Numbered from the stretch's first letter, positions 10,535 through 22,316 are shown. The stretch is 64,000 nt of DNA from Artocarpus heterophyllus (GCA_025403435.1 CM046344.1:17329699-17393698), one strand, 5' to 3'. Numbers and translations are program-made. Notes: generated from the sequence alone by a model not told the origin.

Positions 10535-11689
10535 TAAGGGAAAACAGCTTTTATTAGGCTAAATCAGCGATCAACAAATGTAGTACATAACTCGTAGGAT
10601 CATGAATACCCTCGCCAACAAAACCATATTTAATATCATTCATAGCAAGAGTATGGGCCACTGTATTGGCCTCCCTTGCAACTGAACAACATTTCCAAAC
10701 GTTAAAGCGTGATAGGAGTTGACCAATATCAGCCATAGAACGCCCGCACAACTCGAGGGCCTCACTAGCGGTTCGAAGTTTGTCGTTATGCACCCAAGCG
10801 ATTGCACAAAAGATCACAAATTCAGAGTCTGAGGCAATATTGCCCCATTCAACACGCAGGGCTTCAAAAGAACTAGCCCTCAAGTGTCTTAATTTTGGCC
10901 AGAAAGCACAAGAATCCCAAACCTGCCGCACAACACAACACTTCTAGAGCGGATGCCAATTAGTTTCCGTGTCTTCTGAACATCGCTTACACGATGGATA
11001 GCACTTGATGCCTCTGTAATTTAACGCCTCATAGTAAGGGAGAATACTGTTTGCATCCCACTATATGAAGCTTTTAATCTTACTAGAAATGTTGAGCCTC
11101 CATAACTTTGCCCACCATCGTCCGTCTCCTCTTGTTCCAGAACCCTCTGCTCCTCTTTCAACTCCATTGCGAAGTGGTAATGGGATGGGACAGAATAAAC
11201 ACCCTTTGAGTCATAGTGCCACACTAGCAAGCCTTGGTGATGACCGTTGCCTAGAGGGATGCTCATTATTGCTTCTTGATCAATTGGGAGAAAAATATTG
11301 GAGATGAAATCACAATTCCAGTACCGGCACGAGATTAGATCCTTCACAAGCTAATCGTCGAACTCTTCCCTCTTTGGGGTAATAGGGTAGAATGTAGTTG
11401 GCCTAGGTATCGAGGGATCATTAAATAAGTAAATGTTCTGCCTAGATCCCACCCGCCATCGAAGTCCTCATTTCAGTAAGTCCCGATCCCCAAGGACACT
11501 ATGCCAAGTGAAGAAAGCGTTGTTTCCAATGGTAGTGTCTAACACCGACATATTGGGGAAATATTTTGCCTTAAACACACTCGCCACAAAGTATTCGGAC
11601 CTGCTAATAATAGGCCTTATCTGCTTTCCCAACAAAGCTTGATTGTATGCTTTGACATCTCAAAATTCCATACCCCCCATCAAGCTTAG
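10535..11689 (-). mobile_element. LINE 1, 3' part (zf-RVT and RNase H regions), decayed
   Basis: On the minus strand this encodes the C-terminal part of a plant L1-type LINE polyprotein. The zf-RVT region is at about 11347-11000 (LVWHYDSKGVYSV) and continues through CSEDTETNWHPL. An RNase H-like end is at 10931-10554 (CCSVAREANTVAHTLAMND). Farther upstream on the element the RT end reads GNNAFFTWHSVLGDRDLL. Frames change several times and stops are present. The element continues across the chromovirus insertion at 19483-19822. The polyadenylation-like TAATAAAAGCTG lies near 10545-10556. Confidence 0.8.
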
Positions 11690-12241
11690 TGTCAAGAGCT
11701 TACTTTCTCCAAGCTACTCGTGCGGCCTTAGCACAGTCTCGATGCTAAGTCAGCCTAACTCACTCACGCTCTTGCCTTGAACACAAGGGAACACAAGAGA
11801 GAACAAGGAGAACTTGAAAGGCTTTGATTCTTGATTTCCTTGGATGGTTTACAAATGAATGGGATGGTCCTATTTATAGGCATTCTCCCAACTAATGGAC
11901 GGTCTAGATTACATTGATCTAACGGCTACTATTTCCTATCTAGAATGTTCTAGCAAAGTGTGGAGGATATTTACAAGTATAGAGTATTCTAGAGACTTCT
12001 ACACTATTCTACATTGTCCCTAAGTGCTCTTATGGTTCTAGAGAGTTCTAGAGTAGTCTTGAGTCTTTCAGGACCTCCTAGGTTCTTCAAGATGCTTCTA
12101 GACTGTGGTGGAACCTCCTGGAATGCTGCGGAACGATGTAGATTACTCTGGACCCTTCTAGAATCTTCTTTGGGCTATGTTTTCTCCCAAAAAGGCCCAA
12201 GACAAGTGAGTGGCCTCTTCGTGGCTTGGCGAGGCGTGACA
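11690..12241 (-). repeat. 3' LTR of the chromovirus
   Basis: Ends TGTCA and TGACA, 552 bp, same length as the partner at 18931-19482. The flank on the left is TTAG. The chromodomain frame ends with TAG at about 12256-12258, just inside the element from this LTR. Confidence 0.9.
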
Positions 12242-12255
12242 TTCTCCCCCACCTA

Positions 12256-12490
12256 TGCTCGCGATGCCCTCGTCGCGTCCTCATGGTATTGTTGGATCCT
12301 GTCTTTGAACTGCCAAAGTGCCTCCTCAGTTTCCCAACTAGCCTCGGTATCAAGCAGTCCCTTCCATTTGATAAAGTACTCCCTGTAGCTTGGCACACCT
12401 CGTATTCGGATGACTCAATCCACTAGTATTTCATCAACCTCTTTGTCAAAGGAGGTGACCACGGCTGTGGGTGCTCGATGGGAGACTCCC
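12256..12490 (-). pseudogene. Chromodomain of the chromovirus integrase, cut off by a solo LTR
   Basis: On the minus strand the frame reads VVTSFDKEVDEILVD, stop, then VIRIRGVPSYREYFIKWKG followed by LLDTEASWETEEALWQF and ends shortly before the LTR. The aromatic and EYFIKWKG...ASWE pattern is that of a chromodomain, which guides integration to certain chromatin. A TGA replaces an Arg codon between VD and VI. The domain belongs downstream of 14554-14994 but the 1966-bp solo LTR separates them. Confidence 0.8.
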
Positions 12491-14461
12491 TGTAACACCC
12501 GTATTTTTAACGGGCATAATTTTGTAAAATTTAATGAATAAAATGTGACTATTTAAAATTACTAAGTTGTTTATGATCATTTAAAAAAAATACCATTTTA
12601 GTATTTTCTTACCAAGTCTTCCTAAGAAACATTCAAAACTTACCAACACTTACTTCTACCAATCTTGTCTCCCTAAATTATTGCTCAATTATATAGACTT
12701 CTTCTCATTTTGCTAAAGGTATCCGAAGGGGACATTGAATTATTTTCCGTCAATTCATAGAAGACATGGAGATATTTCTCAACCACCTAATTAATTATTT
12801 CCTTATCTTCTTCTATAATTCACTCCAATTATCCCCTCAATTATGTTGGCATTATTTGCTAAAAGTCTTCATGGGAGACAAGATGATATTTTCCTTTAAG
12901 ACTCTTTTGTTTCTTCTTACAACTTTTCCCCGTAAACATCTCATTCCTCTTAAGCATTTTGATATCTTTTTATTTAACTATCACCACCTTCTTCTCTAGT
13001 TCTCATTCTCTCCCTTCTCACTTCAAATTTCTAACTAAAGACATAGAGCACAAAGCTCTCTTTGTGGCCAAGACAATTATAATTCCCAACGATGATCGAG
13101 GCGGTTTTAAAGTTAATTCAAGCTTGATTGATAACCCAAACTTTGGTGCTTTTCAAAGAAGTTTTGAGGTAGGTTTTCTTTAATCTAAACTTAGTTTTTA
13201 GTATGCATTTTCTCCATGTTTAATGCATAAAAATACTTCAATGGCACTAGTAGACGGGTTTACACATAACTCACTTATGAATGTGATTATACGTTGTGCT
13301 TTAGTTTTAATTGTCCTTATGCATGCCTTAGGGTCAAGGATGTGTGGAGCTAACGTTAATTGATTCCAGGATTAAAATATTGTTGATAAGCTTGAAAGGT
13401 AGGGATTCTATTACTCATTTTTGTGAGGTTTTTATAGAATTAAAATTGATTGTTTTGCCGCAATATATATATATCTATGTTGAACTGATATTATATGAGT
13501 ATCACATATGAAACTATGACATGGACTCGTCTTGTATTGTACGGCGAGGAACATAATGAATTGACATATGTTATAAATTGAGAAGCATGGTTAGGAAAAC
13601 TGACTCTATTAATAATGATTTAATATAGAGAAATGGTGAGACATGAAGAGGGCGGCGGTTACGTCCTTGGGCATGAATACCCAAAAAGGTAAAATAGGGG
13701 GAAGGTGATGACGCTTCCTTGGGTTGAAAGTCCCAGAACACACTGTACAGGAATTGATTTGGTGAGGACTCGGGGCTTGATGTCCCCTCACCGGAACACC
13801 CTTGGAATGTTTATGGGGTGATCAAGTGCGCCCATTTGGGTTTCGATGAGTTGAGTGATACTCAATTTAACATGGATACCTAGGAACAATGATGATTGGT
13901 AATATTTGTATAAATGTGTAATTATGACACTTGGTAATGATTAACTACGGTATCCATAAGATGTGATCATAATAAACCTCATAATCTGGAATATGATGTA
14001 ACCTACTAACCATGCAGTTTTTAATGTGGTAATGGATAAACCATAAGGTGAGTCATGATTTCCCTACTGGGCATGTCGATGCTCATCCCTATCATATCTT
14101 CATATCTCAGGTGGAACTCAGTGCAACATATTTGAAGAGGAATAAGCGAAAACAATCCTGCTGTTTTCGTGTTAGAAGACCCTGTTTAATTACAACTTAT
14201 CTACAACATGTAAGAGTTGTATTATTTTTTTTTATGGCTGTGTTAAGTTATTTGGGAATTGTACTATGGTGATGATGACTGTAATTATATATATTTGGTG
14301 CTACACTAAAAACTGTGGTTTGTATTTAAAACGTTTATTTTTATTTTTCTTGTTGTTTAAAGACCCATGGGCATTGTTTAATTGATTTAAATAATATAAA
14401 ATTTAAAATTATTTTTATTTATTTAAAACTGTTAACCCCCACATAGGGGTGTTACACTCCC
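12486..14461 (+). mobile_element. Solo gypsy-type LTR with target-site duplications
   Basis: The LTR itself is 12491-14456 (1966 bp). It begins TGTAACACC and ends GGTGTTACA, a perfect 9-bp inverted terminus typical of Ty3/gypsy chromovirus LTRs. The 5-bp repeat CTCCC flanks it at 12486-12490 and 14457-14461. No internal retrotransposon sequence is present, so it is a product of LTR-LTR recombination. It splits integrase from chromodomain in the host chromovirus and is younger than it. Open frames inside are short and look non-coding. Confidence 0.92.
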
Positions 14462-14994
14462 CTTGCTGGATCTTCCATGTCTTCATGGTATGGTTTGAGC
14501 ATACTTACGTAGAGGACTGGATGAATCTTTAGCTTGGGTGGGAGGTGGAGTTTTTATGAGACCTTACCTATACGCTTGATTACCTCGAAAGGTCCTTCAT
14601 ACTTGCGTATTAGACCCTTATGGACCTTTCTGAATGTCTTGAACTGTTGTGGTAAAAGTTTCACTAAGACAAGGTCTCCTTCCTTAAACTCTACATGCCC
14701 TCTCTTCTTGTCGGCCCATTTCTTCATGCGCTTCGCCGCTTTGTGCAATGCTGCCCGGGCCAATTCTGCCTGCTCATGCCATGATTTAGCAAATTTGAAT
14801 GCAGCAGGGCTCTTCCCTTCATAGCAAGTGGCAAGGGAAAGAGGGGTTGTTGGCTGTTGTCCCATGTCAATCTCAAAAGGACTCTTGTTGGTAGCCTCAC
14901 TTTGTTGCAAGTTGTAGGAAAATTGTGCAACATCTAAAAGTTTGGCCCAGTCCCATTGGTTGGCACTCACATAGTGCCGCAAGTAAAGCTCCAA
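14457..14994 (-). pseudogene. Chromovirus integrase C-terminal part
   Basis: On the minus strand, 14994-14554 encodes ELYLRHYVSANQWDWAKLL, FSYNLQQSEATNKSPFE and GDLVLVKLLPQQFKTFR, the C-terminal integrase region with a GPFEVIKRIGKVS segment. After a shift, LYVSMLKPYHED continues to the solo LTR. This is the DNA-binding C-terminal domain that precedes a chromodomain. Confidence 0.85.
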
Positions 14995-15027
14995 TAGAGC
15001 ATTGATGCATTCTGTTTGGCCGTCGCT

Positions 15028-15607
15028 TTAGGGATGGAAGCTTGTTGAGAAGTTCAAGTCCGACCTTAGCATCTTGAATAGCTCTGTCCAAAACCTTCCA
15101 GTAAAACGAGGGTCTCGGTCACTGATGATGCTTGTTGGAACGCCCCAAAGTTTGACTACATTGCGTAGGAATAGTCTGGCTGCCTCCTCTACGGTGCAAT
15201 CAGTTGGCGCTGCAATAAAAGTTGCATAGTTGCTAAACCTATCCACCACGACCATGATGCTTCCACATCCATCGGACTTCGGCAGGTAGGTGATGAAGTC
15301 CATAGAGACGCTTTCCCATGGTCTCTCTAGGATGGGTAGTGGGTTGAGCATACCTCCTGGTTGCTGTTGGACTACCTTATCTTGTTGGCAGACAAGGCAG
15401 GTCCTTACATATTCCTCGACCCCATCTCGCATGTCAGGCCAATAGTAGACAGACTTCAAGAGAGCAAGTGTACGTTTCATACCTTGGGTGGCCTGCCCAT
15501 AGGGAGTCATGACACTCATTTATTAAATCTTTACTCAGATTGGCCCACTTTGGTACGTACATTCAGTTGCCCTTGGTGTAGAGGATGTCATCAGCTAGCC
15601 AAAACCT
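15028..15607 (-). pseudogene. Chromovirus integrase zinc and catalytic domains
   Basis: The minus strand reads KSVYYWPDMRDGVEEYVRTC then CQQDK (zinc domain), ESVSMDFITYLPKSDG and VVVDRFSNYATFI with the first catalytic Asp, and GVPTSIISDRDPRFTGRFW with the second. After FSTSFHP a stop replaces the Gln of HPQTDGQTE; the catalytic Glu follows it. A frame change near 15520 separates this from RNase H. Confidence 0.88.
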
Positions 15608-16444
15608 TCATGTTTTGCCCTCATTCGCCAAGGCGATGATACTTTGTGCTTGAGGATCCGCCTTTAGTCCCTCATTGATTTTGCTCAATAGTGGGCTAGT
15701 GACTTGAGAAATACTCGATAGCTCGGCCTTTCGACTCGGTGCATCAGCTACCACATTCACCTTTCCTGGCTTGTACTCCATGACATAATCAAATTCGGCC
15801 AAGAATTCTTGCCATCTAGCTTGCTTTGGACTGAGTTTCCTTTGGGTCTGGAAGTAGCTTGTTGCAATGTTGTCAGTCATTATCACGAACTTTGACCCAA
15901 GTAGATAATGGCGCCACACTCTAAGGCAATGGACGACGGCTGTCATCTCTTTCTCTTGTACTGTGTAGCGTCGCTCAGTCTCATTGAGCTTTCGGCTTTC
16001 ATAAGCAATTGGGTGTCCTTCTTGCATAAGAACGCCTCCTATGGCAAAGTCTGAGGCATCTGTGTGTACCTCATATGGTTTGGTGTGATCAGGTAGGCTG
16101 AGTACGGGCTCCTCACTGATTGCTTGCTTTAGATTTTCAAAGGCCTTTTGACACTTCTCTGTCCAGTTCCATGCTTTGTTTTTCTTGAGAAGGTCGGTCA
16201 GTGCAGCAGCCCTCGCCGAATAACTCTTGATAAAATGACAGTAGTAGTTTACTAGCCCAAGAAAAGATCGCAACTCATGTACCTTGGTTGGTGGCTCCCA
16301 AGTTTGGATAGCATGCACCTTGTCATCTTCCATCATTAGCTGGCCATCCTTGATCTTGTGCCCCAAGAAGACTACCTCCGGCTTGGCAAAGGAACACTTC
16401 TCCTTCTTGATGTATAGCTCGTTGTCTCGTAGCACCTTAAACAC
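15608..16444 (-). pseudogene. Chromovirus RT thumb and RNase H
   Basis: The frame reads FLGHKIKDGQLMMEDDKV, SFLGLVNYYCHFIKSYS, then RNase H with YEVHTDASDFAIGGVLMQ, ESRKLNETERRYTVQEKEM and DNIATSYFQTQRKLSPKQAR. It joins the RT block directly: only a TAG stop near 16454 (Glu codon in KHVEHLREVF) separates them. Confidence 0.88.
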
Positions 16445-16456
16445 CTCTCTTAAGTG

Positions 16457-17635
16457 CTATACGTGCTTTTCTAATGTCTTGCTGTACACCACTATGTCAT
16501 CCAAATAGACGACCATGAATTGATCGAGATATGGGTGGAACAACTTGTTCATCAAAGTACAGAATGTAGCAGGTGCATTGGTTAGTCCAAATGGCATAAC
16601 TAAGAATTCATAAGACCCATACCTTGTAACACATGTGGTCTTTGGTTTGTCTCCTTCGGCTATGCGAACTTGGTAATACCCCGAGCGAAGGTCAAACTTC
16701 GAGAAGTATCGGGCATGACCTAGTTGATCAAACAAGTAGGCAATCAGAGGAATGGGGTATTTGTTCTTTACCGTGATCTTGTTGAGAGCCCTGTAGTCGA
16801 TGCACATGCGCAAGGAACCATCCTTCTTTTTCTGGAACAGGATTGGTGCACCGAATGGGGCTTTGGAAGGCCTGATGAACCCTGCATCAAGTAACTCCTT
16901 GAGTTGCCTTCTTAGTTCCACCAATTCCGGTGGTGCCATGCGATATGCACTCATGGCTGGTGGCTTTGTCCCTGGTTCCAACTCGATTTGATGGTCTACC
17001 TCCCTCCTTGGTGGTAGCTTCTTTGGTAACTCTGTTGGTGCAACGTCCTTGAACTCCTCGAGGACAGCTGCTACCTCCTTTGGCTCGACTTCTGGTGGCC
17101 CTTGTTCTTCATCGTCATACTCCTTGAGAATAGCCAAATAGCTTTCCTCATCCCTCCGGATGCCCTTCTTAAATTGCATTGCCGAGAGCACCTTTATGTC
17201 TTGCTTGTTGGTCCTTGTTGTTGGTACCACACAAGCCTTATCGCCGTCCATGATGCACATGTTGTTGGTGAATGGTACTAGGAATGCCTTGACTTGATCC
17301 AAGAATTCCAATCCCAGGACAACCCTAAAGTCATCCATTGGAATGATAGAGAAGTCCATACGTCCGGACCAGGCTCCCACGCTGGTCTTAACTCCTCGGG
17401 CTATGCCGTGAATGGGTCGAGCAGCTGAATTAACTGCCTTGATGGAGCCCCCTCCACCAGTCACCTTAAGTCCTAACCTTTGGGCTTCTTCGATTGAGAT
17501 AAAGTTGTGGGTCGCACCTGTGTCAAGCATGGCTACCGTTGGTTTTCCTCCAATGGACACGTCCACAAAGAGTAGCCCTTTGGCTTGGGTTTTGGGAGCA
17601 GATTGGATCACATTGAGTAGCTGCAACGACCCCAT
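16457..17635 (-). pseudogene. Chromovirus protease and reverse transcriptase
   Basis: The protease carries the active-site [14 protein letters not shown]. After the linker comes [54 protein letters not shown] and the catalytic [13 protein letters not shown]. The 392-codon frame is intact to EKHV, then a TAG ends it. This is the longest intact part of the element. Confidence 0.9.
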
Positions 17636-17639
17636 GTGT

Positions 17640-18770
17640 GCACCATTGTTGCCACCATCTGCCTCTGTCCCGTCGTGATGACTTGCAAGGAGTGAATTTA
17701 AGGCTCTTTTCTGTGGGCAATCCCTAGCCTAGTGGGGACCATCACAAAGGAAGCATTTGTTGTTGTTGGACTTACTTGAACTCTTGCCGTCCTTTTGCTT
17801 GCCCTTGTCCTTGCCCCTTGAGGTGTTATCTTGGCGGTGCTCATCTTTGCGTTGGCCCTTGTCTCCCCCACCTTTGGCTTGACCACTCTTCTTGTCCTTC
17901 GGCTTGTTAGTGGACTCCTTTTGGTTTACATAGTCAATCAAGCTTTCGGCCACGGCTATGGCAGTGGCAAGGTCTTGCACCCCACTTCGCCTTAGCTCGA
18001 TCTTGGTCCATTGTTGGAGCCCATCCATAAAATTGAAGAGTGCATCTTTGTCAAACAAATCAGGGATCTCAAGTACTAAGTTAGTAAAGTCCTTAACATA
18101 ATCACGAATAGACCCTGATTGTTTAAGCCTTCACAGACGAGCTCTAGCCTCATCCTCAGCATTCTCAGGATAAAACTGCCTTTTAAGCTCCCTTTTAAAG
18201 TCATCAAAGGTAGTCATGGTACACATACCTTTTTCGATGTCTCATCGTCTTCTCCTCCACCAAAGCATGGCTGTGTCATTGAGATAAAGAGCCGTGGACT
18301 GGATCTTGGCGTCCTCGTCTGTGATGTCCATGGCTCCAAAGTATTGGTCTAGGCCCCACAAGAAGTTGTCCACTTCTCGTGCATTGCGTGATCCTCTAAA
18401 ACTCTTAGGCTTTGGCACCTCAATGCGCCTAGCCTCAACGATGCTACTGCTGGACCCTGTCGCCAATGCCCGCTTGCAAAGGGCTAAGTCCCCACGCATA
18501 TCCTCAATGCGTGCGAGTGTGCTATTCAACTCCATCTCGTGGGCTCGACTGCATTTTAGTGAGCTCTCCCGCAAACTTGTCACGAACCTTCTCAATTTCG
18601 GCCCGCAAGGACTCCTCTAGTTGAAGCAACATGCCTCGGATCGCAGTGTGGATTGCGGCATCCTCCACTTCTAGGCCATCCACCCGTTGGCTTAGGTCAT
18701 CCACCTGGGGCTCCACGCCACTCACGGCCTCCTCTGCCCGAGATAGGCGTGAGTCGAAACTAGAGATCAC
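17640..18770 (-). pseudogene. Chromovirus gag
   Basis: Three minus-strand blocks in changing frames. The N-terminal part (18770-18522) is coiled-coil-like (SRAEEAVSGVEPQVDDLSQR). The capsid region (18595-18242) has VPKPKSFRGSRNAREVDNFL and DDAKIQSTALYLNDTAMLWW. The C-terminal part (18058-17729) has DALFNFMDGLQQWTKIEL, a Lys-rich linker and zinc knuckle CFLCDGPH, stop, ARDCP; the stop interrupts the knuckle. Non-functional. Confidence 0.85.
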
Positions 18771-18916
18771 GTCCTTAGACCGACCCGCTTAGTCACAACG
18801 TTGGGGTCGACTATCTCTTCGCGGCCTCGCTCTTGCATCACCTCCACGTCAAAAGGGTTGGATCCGGTGGCCTTTTGAGAAGCATTGTTCTTAGCCATTG
18901 TCTCAGCCTGAGCCTC

Positions 18917-18928
18917 GCTCTAATACCA
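18917..18928 (-). promoter_or_regulatory. Primer-binding site of the chromovirus
   Basis: On the minus strand TGGTATTAGAGC follows the 5' LTR by two bases. It matches the usual plant initiator-tRNA-Met site TGGTATCAGAGC with one change. Confidence 0.8.
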
Positions 18929-18930
18929 AC

Positions 18931-19482
18931 TATCATGAGCTTACTTTCTCCAAGCTACTCGTGCGGCCTTAGCACAGTCTCGATGCTAAGTCAACCTAAC
19001 TCACTCACGCTCTTGCCTTGAACACAAGGGAACACAAGAGAGAACAAGGAGAACTTGAAAGGCTTTGATTCTTGATTTCCTTGGATGGTTTACAAATGAA
19101 TGGGATGGTCCTATTTATAGGCATTCTCCCAACTAATGGACGGTCTAGATTACATTGATCTAACGGCTACTATTTCCTATCTAGAATGTTCTAGCAAAGT
19201 GTGGAGGATATTTACAAGTATAGAGTGTTCTAGAGACTTCTACACTATTCTACATTGTCCCTAAGTGCTCTTATGGTTCTAGAGAGTTCTAAAGTAGTCT
19301 TGAGTCTTCCAGGACCTCCTAGGTTCTTTAGGATGCTTCTAGACTGTGGTAGAACCTCCTGGAATGCTGTGGAACGATGTAGATTACTCTGGACCCTTCT
19401 AGAATCTTCTTTGGGCTATGTTTTCTCCCAAAAACGCCCAAGACAAGTGAGTGGCCTCTTTGTGGCTTGGCGGGGCGTGACA
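18931..19482 (-). repeat. 5' LTR of the chromovirus
   Basis: 552 bp. Its inner end reads TATCA on the plus strand, where the partner has TGTCA, so the terminal dinucleotide is mutated. The outer end is TGACA followed by TTAG. Confidence 0.9.
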
Positions 19483-19822
19483 TTAGGCTTACAAAACTGC
19501 TCTCACCTAATCCAATGGAAATGCTTTTCTGTCTCATTACTACCCCACCAAATCCTAAAGATATGCCCTTGGATCTCTTGGCATAGAGTTTTAGGAATCC
19601 GAAACACACTTATGGTGTAAGTTGTGGTCAGTTGGGCTACTTCTTTGATGTGGATTTCTCATTCCGCCATTGAGAAAAGCTGTCCCCTCTATAGTTGTAG
19701 CTTCCGGAGCACCTTATCTTTAACCGCATCGAATGTAGCTTTGATCCATATTCATTGCGCATCATCATATTTGTCGAAGAAAAATCTTAACAACCTAATA
19801 TTCTTGTTATCATTGTAGTAGT
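19483..19822 (-). mobile_element. LINE 1, upstream part (RT C-terminal region)
   Basis: On the minus strand this reads QLFSMAE, EIHIKEVAQLTTTYTISVFR, IPKTLCQEIQGHIFRIWWGS and EQFCKP, the end of a plant LINE RT. It joins the block at 11689 in frame once the chromovirus is removed. Stops are present. The 5' end near 19822 is not sharp; the LINE is 5'-truncated. Confidence 0.75.
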
Positions 19823-20361
19823 TATATGGTTAGTAGCGGATATAGCCGGGTATCAAAAGCTACTCAGGAATTAAAAACATAATCAAATCAACTTTATTTA
19901 AAATTAATGAGAAAACGTACAAATATTTTTTGGGATTCCTCACAGGAGACCCACCAAGGAGTGGTTGGAAGGTTTGCAAAAGATGGAACAGGGAGAGAGT
20001 GGAGAGGACAAGAGACATCTTCGTTCTTTGATAGAGAAGTTGTGTGTCCTTTTACCGGCTTTGGAGCTTTATTACAGAGCCAATTTAGAAGTGTTTTCAT
20101 TGCGGCATTTATAGCTAAATTGTATTTATTGGGATGAATAGTAAATTTTTATTATAATGGAGATTCCTTCTACAACATTGCTTTCTTGGACTGCTAAATT
20201 GTTTTCTTCATTGATGTTCTCTTTATCTCTGTCAACTCGTCATCTTTCTGAAGCTTGAAGTGATACAAAATTCCAACTTTTCACATGACTTTTTCCTTAC
20301 AAAGAAAGTGTTGGGGAACTAAGTTTCAACACCAAAGTTTTAACTGTTATAATGTAAAACT
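19823..20361. other. Unassigned stretch
   Basis: No gene recognised. Open frames near 19894-20137 on both strands have no domain I know. The last bases (20357-20361, AAACT) are the target duplication of the solo LTR that follows. Confidence 0.4.
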
Positions 20362-22316
20362 TGTTGAAAAAAAAGAGTATGGAGTACAATTTTAAAAATT
20401 TTAAATTACAGTATTTTTTAAAACACAAGTTAGACATGCTATATACAAAAATTAATGACAAATCTTACTGACGTTTTGTATAACAAAATGCGCTCGAAGT
20501 CGTTTAGAGAAGAACGTTCCAAGAGAGCCTCAACCAACTGGTCTTCTTTGCTATTCTCTATCCACGATTGAAGTGTAGATGGTCACACGTCGTACAGCTC
20601 TTCCTCTGGTGACTCTCCTTCCAACCACTTGAGAAGACCTAGAGCTAAGGTTTTTGATTGTGAACAATAGCTCTCAGAGAGTTTCAGAGTTTCTCAGACT
20701 AGAGTACTCACTCTATGCTTCTCAACTGATCTGAATAACTGAGAAACTTACCCCCTCTTTATAGTGGTTGAATTTAGGGTTAATTCCTATCGGATTAGGC
20801 CTCAAAATTTGAACCTGGATAAACTTCTAATGAAAAACACATCTAAAATGCGTATATAGATTATCGCAGGATCGGTAGGCCGAACTTTCCTATCGGTCTG
20901 CCGAACTTACTCCATCAACAGGCCAAACCAACGCATCGGTCTACCAAACTTATGATAATTTGATCCCTAAAAATATATTATTTTTCATCCGAGATTCTTC
21001 GATAGAGCCTCAGTTTTAATTCAAATAACCAAATAGAAAAAGTTATTTAATCTATTTAATCAAAACACTTATATCTGGATAATCTCATAGAAATTAAAAT
21101 ATATCTAAACAATTCAACATATTTATCTTGAATTAATTAACAAAACTAATTCAATTGATAAACTAACATGAATTATTAGATCTACTTTCTTGAATTTTAG
21201 TCAATCTAATAATTAACATATATCACTAATATGCAAGAAAAATATGCCGTATCATTACAAGATTTATTATGAGCTAGCAAAGGAGATCCGATGGACATAT
21301 AAAGTTCAAGCGCCTATAATTAAAAATACAATATCTCACATATATATTTTATAATTTTCAACTCTAACGCTACTCTATTAAAAGCTTAAAGCTACACTCT
21401 CGAACTATTTAAAATTATGAAGCTTCATTCAACTAACTGTTCATGGCATATCATAATACATTACATCCCTATAGGACATTCATAATTGGCTTAAAGATAA
21501 ATTCTATTATACCTTCTCGATTGTTTTTATCTTACGTTCCATTATCACACTATTGAAAAACTTACTATCTAAAGACAGTATGCCATTTGGTTACACCTAT
21601 GTATCCAAATGGTTAAGCATTCCAGTCTTTCAATTACAGGATAACGCATATAAAAGAATATCATTAACTCTACAAAAAGAGCTATATATTCTATATCTAT
21701 GAATAACAAGTCTATACAATCAAGAGTTATGTCTCCAACGTACCGGTATGTATGCCATCATAAAGTCAGGGTGTCACCATTTGGTACATCAAAAGACACA
21801 AGTCAAGAATACGAGCCCATTAGTCATTTCAAGATTAAGACACAACACATGATTGTCTAAAGTGAATCGATTTGCACAAACGGAATTATTAACTAAATCA
21901 ATTCAACTCTATGTCCTAATCTAATACATCGTCACCTATGACAATGCACTAATGTTTCTACTTGTAGAGTCCCACTCCAATGACCAAGAGAAGCCATATC
22001 CCATTAGGGCTGTAGACAACATAACAATCTTAGCATGAATAAAGCACCTAACTTTATTCTCTCAATTGTTGATCTTATGATTTAGACCATTACCTTTAAG
22101 ATCAAGTCTTCCGCATAATCTATCTATCATATGCACGATTATTAAAGGTTTAGACCGACTTCTCAGACTTTTGTTTGCTTATCATACATTCAACGAATAT
22201 GAACATAAAAGGTCAACATTTAGTATATGAACAATAAACAAACTCTTTATTGATAAAATGTTTCCAAAAACATACTACAATATTTTACTCCTTAGGGCAC
22301 CATGTTTAACAAAACT
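20357..22316 (-). mobile_element. Solo LTR of copia B (1950 bp) with target-site duplications
   Basis: The LTR is 20362-22311. On the minus strand it starts TGTTAAACATGG and ends CTTTTTTTTCAACA. It matches the LTR of the minus-strand copia element at 58589-59453, so the family is known. Perfect 5-bp duplications AAACT flank it (20357-20361 and 22312-22316). A minus-strand TATA box (TATAAAGAGGGGG) lies at 20751-20764, with a palindrome array about 110 bp upstream. No internal sequence remains. Confidence 0.93.
20873..20949. repeat. Array of four CGGTAGGCCGAAC-like motifs, 21-bp period, in the copia B solo LTR
   Basis: Units start at 20873 (CGGTAGGCCGAAC), 20894 (CGGTCTGCCGAAC), 20916 (CAACAGGCCAAAC) and 20937 (CGGTCTACCAAAC). 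Spacings are 21, 22 and 21 bp. It lies in U3, upstream of the TATA box on the minus strand. The motif is nearly the same as the one in the gypsy LTR at 28157-28321. Confidence 0.88.

Larger units (their letters stand above)
11690..19482 (-). mobile_element. Chromovirus (Ty3/gypsy with chromodomain) nested in LINE 1
   Basis: Two 552-bp LTRs (11690-12241 and 18931-19482) flank a minus-strand internal region with gag, protease, RT, RNase H, integrase and chromodomain. The element sits in the RT-encoding part of LINE 1. The direct repeat TTAG abuts both LTRs; removing the element with one TTAG restores the LINE frame (KPKLDGGYG). Gypsy elements usually give 5-bp duplications, so 4 bp is slightly odd. 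I counted about 13 differences between the LTRs, near 2.4%. The internal region carries stops in all main domains and, near its 3' end, a solo LTR of another family (12491-14456). Confidence 0.92.
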
